The notes under the pieces were generated by a model, which was given only the letters and a program-made list of their open reading frames with translations, had not been told where the DNA came from and searched no databases. A DNA stretch of 64,000 nt from Streptococcus xiaochunlingii. GTDB lineage: Bacteria > Bacillota > Bacilli > Lactobacillales > Streptococcaceae. The position numbers and the translations under genes were made by a program. Location of the stretch: NCBI RefSeq assembly GCF_006385805.1, contig NZ_VFSG01000001.1, forward strand, positions 310,001-374,000. Reading direction: 5' to 3'. Of the stretch, positions 61,026-64,000 are shown piece by piece (position 1 is the stretch's first letter; every line of letters starts with the position of its first letter).

Positions 61026-61568
61026 ATGACGCGATTTGCCTTACTCGTAAGAGGAATCAATGTTGGCGGCAAGAATAAGGTGGTCATGGCGGATCTGCGT
61101 CAGCAATTGACGGATCTAGGCCTCGGCCAAGTGGAAACCTACATCAATAGTGGCAATACCTTCTTTACGACGGATCTTCCGCGGACTCAATTAGTGGAGG
61201 GGCTGTCGACCTTCTTTGGGAACCATTATCCCTTTATTGAGCGCTTTTCTCTCCTGAGTCGAGAAGACTATGAAGCAGAATGTGCGAACTTACCGGACTG
61301 GTGGACGGAAGAAATGACCCGCAAGGATGTCCTCTTTTACACCGAGGGCTTGGATAGGGAATCCGTAGAAGAGAAGCTGCTGGCTTTGGATTTGGGAGAA
61401 GAAGTGCTCCACTTTGGCAAGCTAGCGGTTTTCTGGGGGAAATTCTCAGAAGAAAGCTATGCTAAAACGGCCTACCACAAACATCTGATGAAGATGCCTT
61501 TCTATCGACAGATGACTATTCGCAACGCCAACACCTTTGACAAAATCGGTACATTACTTAAGAAATAA
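61026..61568 (+). CDS. DUF1697 family protein
   Basis: The 180-residue cytoplasmic protein has the DUF1697 pattern: the start TRFALLVRGINVGGKNKVVMADLR, then YINSGNTFF, and a final MPFYRQMTIRNANTFDKI. Biochemical function is unknown. It starts one base after the deoB stop and lies between two nucleoside-catabolism genes, a recurrent place in streptococci as I recall. Confidence 0.9.
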   Translation: MTRFALLVRGINVGGKNKVVMADLRQQLTDLGLGQVETYINSGNTFFTTDLPRTQLVEGLSTFFGNHYPFIERFSLLSREDYEAECANLPDWWTEEMTRKDVLFYTEGLDRESVEEKLLALDLGEEVLHFGKLAVFWGKFSEESYAKTAYHKHLMKMPFYRQMTIRNANTFDKIGTLLKK

Positions 61569-61581
61569 TAGGAGGAACACA

Positions 61582-62391
61582 ATGACATTATTAGCAAAAA
61601 TCAATGAAACAGCAGCATTTTTGAAGGGCAAAGGAATCGAAGCTCCTGAGTTTGGTTTGATCCTTGGATCAGGCCTTGGAGAATTGGCTGAAGAAATCGA
61701 AAATGCAGTTGTAGTAGACTACTCCGAAATTCCAAACTGGGGTCAATCAACAGTAGTCGGACACGCTGGTAAATTGGTTTATGGTGATCTTGCTGGACGT
61801 AAAGTCTTGGCCCTTCAAGGACGTTTCCACTTCTACGAAGGAAACCCATTGGAAGTGGTGACTTTCCCAGTTCGTGTCATGAAAGTTTTGGGATGTGAAG
61901 GAGTGCTTGTCACCAACGCTGCAGGTGGTATTGGCTTCGGTCCTGGTACTTTGATGGCCATCACTGACCACATCAACATGACTGGTCAAAACCCATTGAT
62001 TGGTGAAAACTTGGATGACTTTGGTCCACGTTTCCCTGATATGTCGAAAGCTTACACTCCAGAATACCGTGAGACTGCTCATCAAGTGGCTGACAAATTG
62101 GGAATTAAACTGGATGATGGGGTTTATATTGGTGTGACAGGTCCTACCTATGAAACTCCAGCTGAAATCCGTGCATATAAGACTCTTGGAGCAGACGCTG
62201 TCGGTATGTCAACTGTTCCTGAAGTCATCGTTGCTGCTCACTCTGGTTTGAAGGTTCTTGGTATTTCATGTATTACCAACTTTGCGGCTGGTTTCCAAGA
62301 AGAGCTCAACCACGAAGAAGTAGTGGAAGTGACTGAGCGCGTCAAGGGAGACTTCAAAGGATTGCTTAAAGCGATTCTTGCTGAGTTGTAA
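61582..62391 (+). CDS. punA: purine nucleoside phosphorylase (trimeric type)
   Basis: The ATG at 61582 with AGGAGG upstream gives 269 residues. The motifs GLILGSGLGELAE, VVGHAGKLVYG, VTNAAGGIG and GPTYETPAEIRAYKTLGADAVGMS, ending in a late Asn (CITNFAAG), mark the inosine/guanosine-type trimeric PNP. It splits purine nucleosides into base and ribose-1-phosphate; with add and deoB it forms a salvage path. Confidence 0.95.
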   Translation: MTLLAKINETAAFLKGKGIEAPEFGLILGSGLGELAEEIENAVVVDYSEIPNWGQSTVVGHAGKLVYGDLAGRKVLALQGRFHFYEGNPLEVVTFPVRVMKVLGCEGVLVTNAAGGIGFGPGTLMAITDHINMTGQNPLIGENLDDFGPRFPDMSKAYTPEYRETAHQVADKLGIKLDDGVYIGVTGPTYETPAEIRAYKTLGADAVGMSTVPEVIVAAHSGLKVLGISCITNFAAGFQEELNHEEVVEVTERVKGDFKGLLKAILAEL

Positions 62392-62408
62392 GAACATTGG
62401 AAAGAATT

Positions 62409-63656
62409 GTGAAATCCCTTCAAACAATTGCCTATAAACGAAGACTAGTCCTAGCAGCTTGTCTGCTAGGGCTTGTTTCAGGTTTAGCGGGTATCTTTCT
62501 TCATTACCTATTAGAATTGGTGGAATGGTTGGCTTTTGGGCGTTCAGAGCACCAGTCTGGCTTTTTGACAGATGGAGTGGCGCCTTCACGGATTTTGACC
62601 GGTCTCCTTCTTGTTGGTGGCTGTTCAGCCTTAGTCTGGTATTTCCTGCAACGAAAAGGAAACATCCTTTCTATCAAGGGCCAGATGAAGGAGGAAGCTT
62701 CACGTCCCCGTCTTCATTTCTGGAAGCAGCTACTCCATTCCACCTGGCAAATCATTGCCGTAGGAGCTGGTGCACCAGTAGGAAAAGAAGGAGCACCCCG
62801 AGAGATTGGGGCCTTATTGGCAACTCCGCTTGGACGAGTACTAGACTTATCGTTTAAGGACCGCATCTTTCTGATTGCTTGCGGGGCTGGCGCAGGCTTG
62901 GCATCGGTCTACCAAGTGCCACTAACCAGTGTCTTTTTTATCTTTGAAACCTTGGGGCTGGCATTTTCGATAAAACGCTTTGTCTTGGCCGGGATTACTA
63001 CTTATATGGCTGCTTATACGGCAGGCTTGATTATTTCAGACAGAGCCCTCTATCAAGTGCCTGAAATAACTTGGTCACATACTGTCTTATGGCAGATGCT
63101 TATTGGAATAGTCATCCTTACTCCAGTAGCCTGGCTCTTTGCCCGTTTCACAAAGAAGGCCGTCAATCATCGAATCAAGGACAAACGAATTCTCATCACT
63201 TTGCCATTAGCATTTGTTTTCCTAGCTGGTCTAGCAAGCTTTCAGCCCCACCTGCTTGGAAATGGGCGGATGATGGCTCAGGAGATTCTCAATGGGGCCA
63301 CATGGCAGACGATTCTACTCCTGTTTACCCTAAAAGCTCTAGTCGTTCTGGTTACCTTTAGGGCCGGGGCCTATGGAGGGACTCTGACGCCTTCCTTTGC
63401 ACTGGGAATGGCAGGAGCAGCCCTTATCTCTTTGGTACTTGGTGTTGGAAATACTCCAGCTTTCTTTCTCCTAGGTTCGGTTTGCTTTTTGACAGTGACC
63501 TTAAAAGCTCCCTTATCTGCAACTGGCTTGGTCCTTGGGTTTACGGGACAAGGGTTAACAGCTCTACCCTATCTCTTGCTGACAGCTTTTCTAACTGTTG
63601 GTTTCTCCAAAGGATTGGATCATCTCATGGGGAAAAAATCAAGGAGTCTCCAGTAG
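62409..63656 (+). CDS. CLC-family chloride channel/antiporter
   Basis: There is no ATG near the frame start. The GTG at 62409 (GGAAAG just upstream) is preferred over the TTG at 62397. The 415-residue membrane protein has CLC motifs GAGAPVGKEGAPREIGA and FRAGAYGGTLTPSFALG. Unlike the GREGV motif of the gene at 51.3 kb, this resembles the Cl-/H+ branch. It starts 17 bases after punA and may be in that operon. The weak start codon suggests low translation. Confidence 0.88.
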   Translation: MKSLQTIAYKRRLVLAACLLGLVSGLAGIFLHYLLELVEWLAFGRSEHQSGFLTDGVAPSRILTGLLLVGGCSALVWYFLQRKGNILSIKGQMKEEASRPRLHFWKQLLHSTWQIIAVGAGAPVGKEGAPREIGALLATPLGRVLDLSFKDRIFLIACGAGAGLASVYQVPLTSVFFIFETLGLAFSIKRFVLAGITTYMAAYTAGLIISDRALYQVPEITWSHTVLWQMLIGIVILTPVAWLFARFTKKAVNHRIKDKRILITLPLAFVFLAGLASFQPHLLGNGRMMAQEILNGATWQTILLLFTLKALVVLVTFRAGAYGGTLTPSFALGMAGAALISLVLGVGNTPAFFLLGSVCFLTVTLKAPLSATGLVLGFTGQGLTALPYLLLTAFLTVGFSKGLDHLMGKKSRSLQ

Positions 63657-63720
63657 ATAAGATTCAGTAGTTTTTATATAGGGGATTTACCCTACAAGCT
63701 AGATGAAACCTATCTTCTTA

Positions 63721-63729
63721 TGGTATAAT
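63721..63729 (+). promoter_or_regulatory. promoter of a candidate non-coding transcript, extended -10
   Basis: TGG-TATAAT ends at 63729. No coding ORF starts within the next 270 bases. Confidence 0.55.
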
Positions 63730-63810
63730 TTAACTAAGCATATAAGGAACCAGGCTTGTTGGGGCTGGAATAAACCCCACTTTTGATGCCGGGCCTCTAT
63801 GATGAATTCG

Positions 63811-63916
63811 GAAAGCTAGAGTTTGTGTTCTGACTTGAACACGAGCAGAAAGCTTTCTAAAAAATACACACAGAAAGGTAGAGCATGTGTTCTGATTTGA
63901 ACACGAGCGGAAAGCT
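63811..63916 (+). repeat. tandem repeat, two copies 62 bases apart
   Basis: Copies at 63811-63854 and 63873-63916 share GAAAG-TAGAG, GTGTTCTGA, TTGAACACGAGC and GAAAGCT with about six differences. Confidence 0.75.
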
Positions 63917-63928
63917 CGGAAAATAGAT

Positions 63929-63970
63929 AATCTGACTGAGAAATCAGGATTTCTCGTCAGATTCCTAATT
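63929..63970 (+). terminator. long hairpin near the window end
   Basis: AATCTGACTGAGAAAT pairs with ATTTCTCGTCAGATT almost fully around CAGG. The sequence after it (CCTAATTTTC) is only moderately T-rich. Confidence 0.5.
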
Positions 63971-64000
63971 TTCAGTCGCTTTCTGGTCGCTCTCCAAATC

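Larger units (their letters stand above)
63736..63970 (+). ncRNA. candidate small RNA or leader, structured, with internal tandem repeat
   Basis: Between a TATAAT box and a long hairpin there is about 235 nt without a credible ORF. It contains GGGG-CTGGAATAAA-CCCC with flanking GGC / GCC pairs, two copies of a 44-base repeat (63811-63854 and 63873-63916) with hairpins GTGTTC / GAACAC, and the final hairpin AATCTGAC...GTCAGATT. It may be a free sRNA or the leader of a gene beyond the window. Confidence 0.45.

Overview
The window is a chromosomal segment of a low-GC Gram-positive coccus. Gene content, gene order, codon use and the extended -10 promoters (TGn-TATAAT) point to Streptococcus, probably the mitis/sanguinis (viridans) group. 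Typical signs are the LysR-lspA-rluD, rplU-prp-rpmA, proBAC, hemW-thioesterase-HAD-TIGR01906 and chorismate mutase-CLC-rplS blocks. The species cannot be fixed from the sequence alone.

Layout. 1-4.6 kb: 3' part of hflX, then a compact run with an uncharacterised gene, rnz, an SDR dehydrogenase, a methyltransferase and a GNAT acetyltransferase. 4.6-13.9 kb: recJ, apt, metA (acetyl-CoA type by its Glu111), a DnaD-like gene, add on the minus strand, a YghU-like GST, trmK, a Nif3-like gene and an FAD oxidoreductase. 14.1-16.9 kb: rmlA, rmlC and rmlB for dTDP-rhamnose, interrupted by an unusual structured 170-nt spacer. 16.9-18.2 kb: two small exported or membrane proteins on the minus strand. 18.2-28.2 kb: cysteine desulfurase/thiI, the L21-Prp-L27 operon with its leader, LysR-lspA-rluD, and proBAC. 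28.2-30.5 kb: an ABC-F gene on the minus strand, preceded by what looks like a complete ribosome-dependent transcription attenuator (3-codon leader ORF, mutually exclusive hairpins, terminator). 30.5-43.7 kb: hemW and followers, a CPBP protease, uvrC, a phosphoesterase, a triplicated-domain membrane protein, nitroreductase, pepV, a UDG-family protein, a YbaK-type deacylase and a rhodanese. 43.7-49.2 kb: three envelope proteins with low-complexity repeats, with an LdcB-like carboxypeptidase and rpmE2. 49.4-53.1 kb: nrnA/pde2, flavodoxin, chorismate mutase, a CLC-F type fluoride exporter, rplS and tRNA-Arg(CCU).

53.1-56.6 kb is the accessory region. The 3' end of tRNA-Arg(CCU) is duplicated 2.76 kb downstream (28 nt, one mismatch), bracketing an AT-rich island without an integrase. 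The island carries an Imm74-like gene, a hypothetical gene and three tandem related genes, the last fused to a DUF6572-like domain; it looks like a polyimmunity cassette against contact or secreted toxins. Beyond it lie a palindromic IS-end remnant and two isolated type II-A CRISPR repeats 413 bp apart with an AT-rich ORF between them and no cas genes.

56.6-64 kb: PrsW-type protease, mnmE (minus strand), rpiA, and the nucleoside catabolism run deoB-DUF1697-punA-CLC, with a cre-like site at the deoB promoter. The window ends in a promoter-hairpin-terminator unit with a 62-nt tandem repeat and no ORF, a candidate small RNA or the leader of the next gene.

A dispersed repeat element (full copy about 177 bp) occurs three times: after the FAD oxidoreductase gene, after proC and before uvrC. 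At uvrC, promoter and start codon are so close that the mRNA is probably leaderless; hemW shows the same arrangement.
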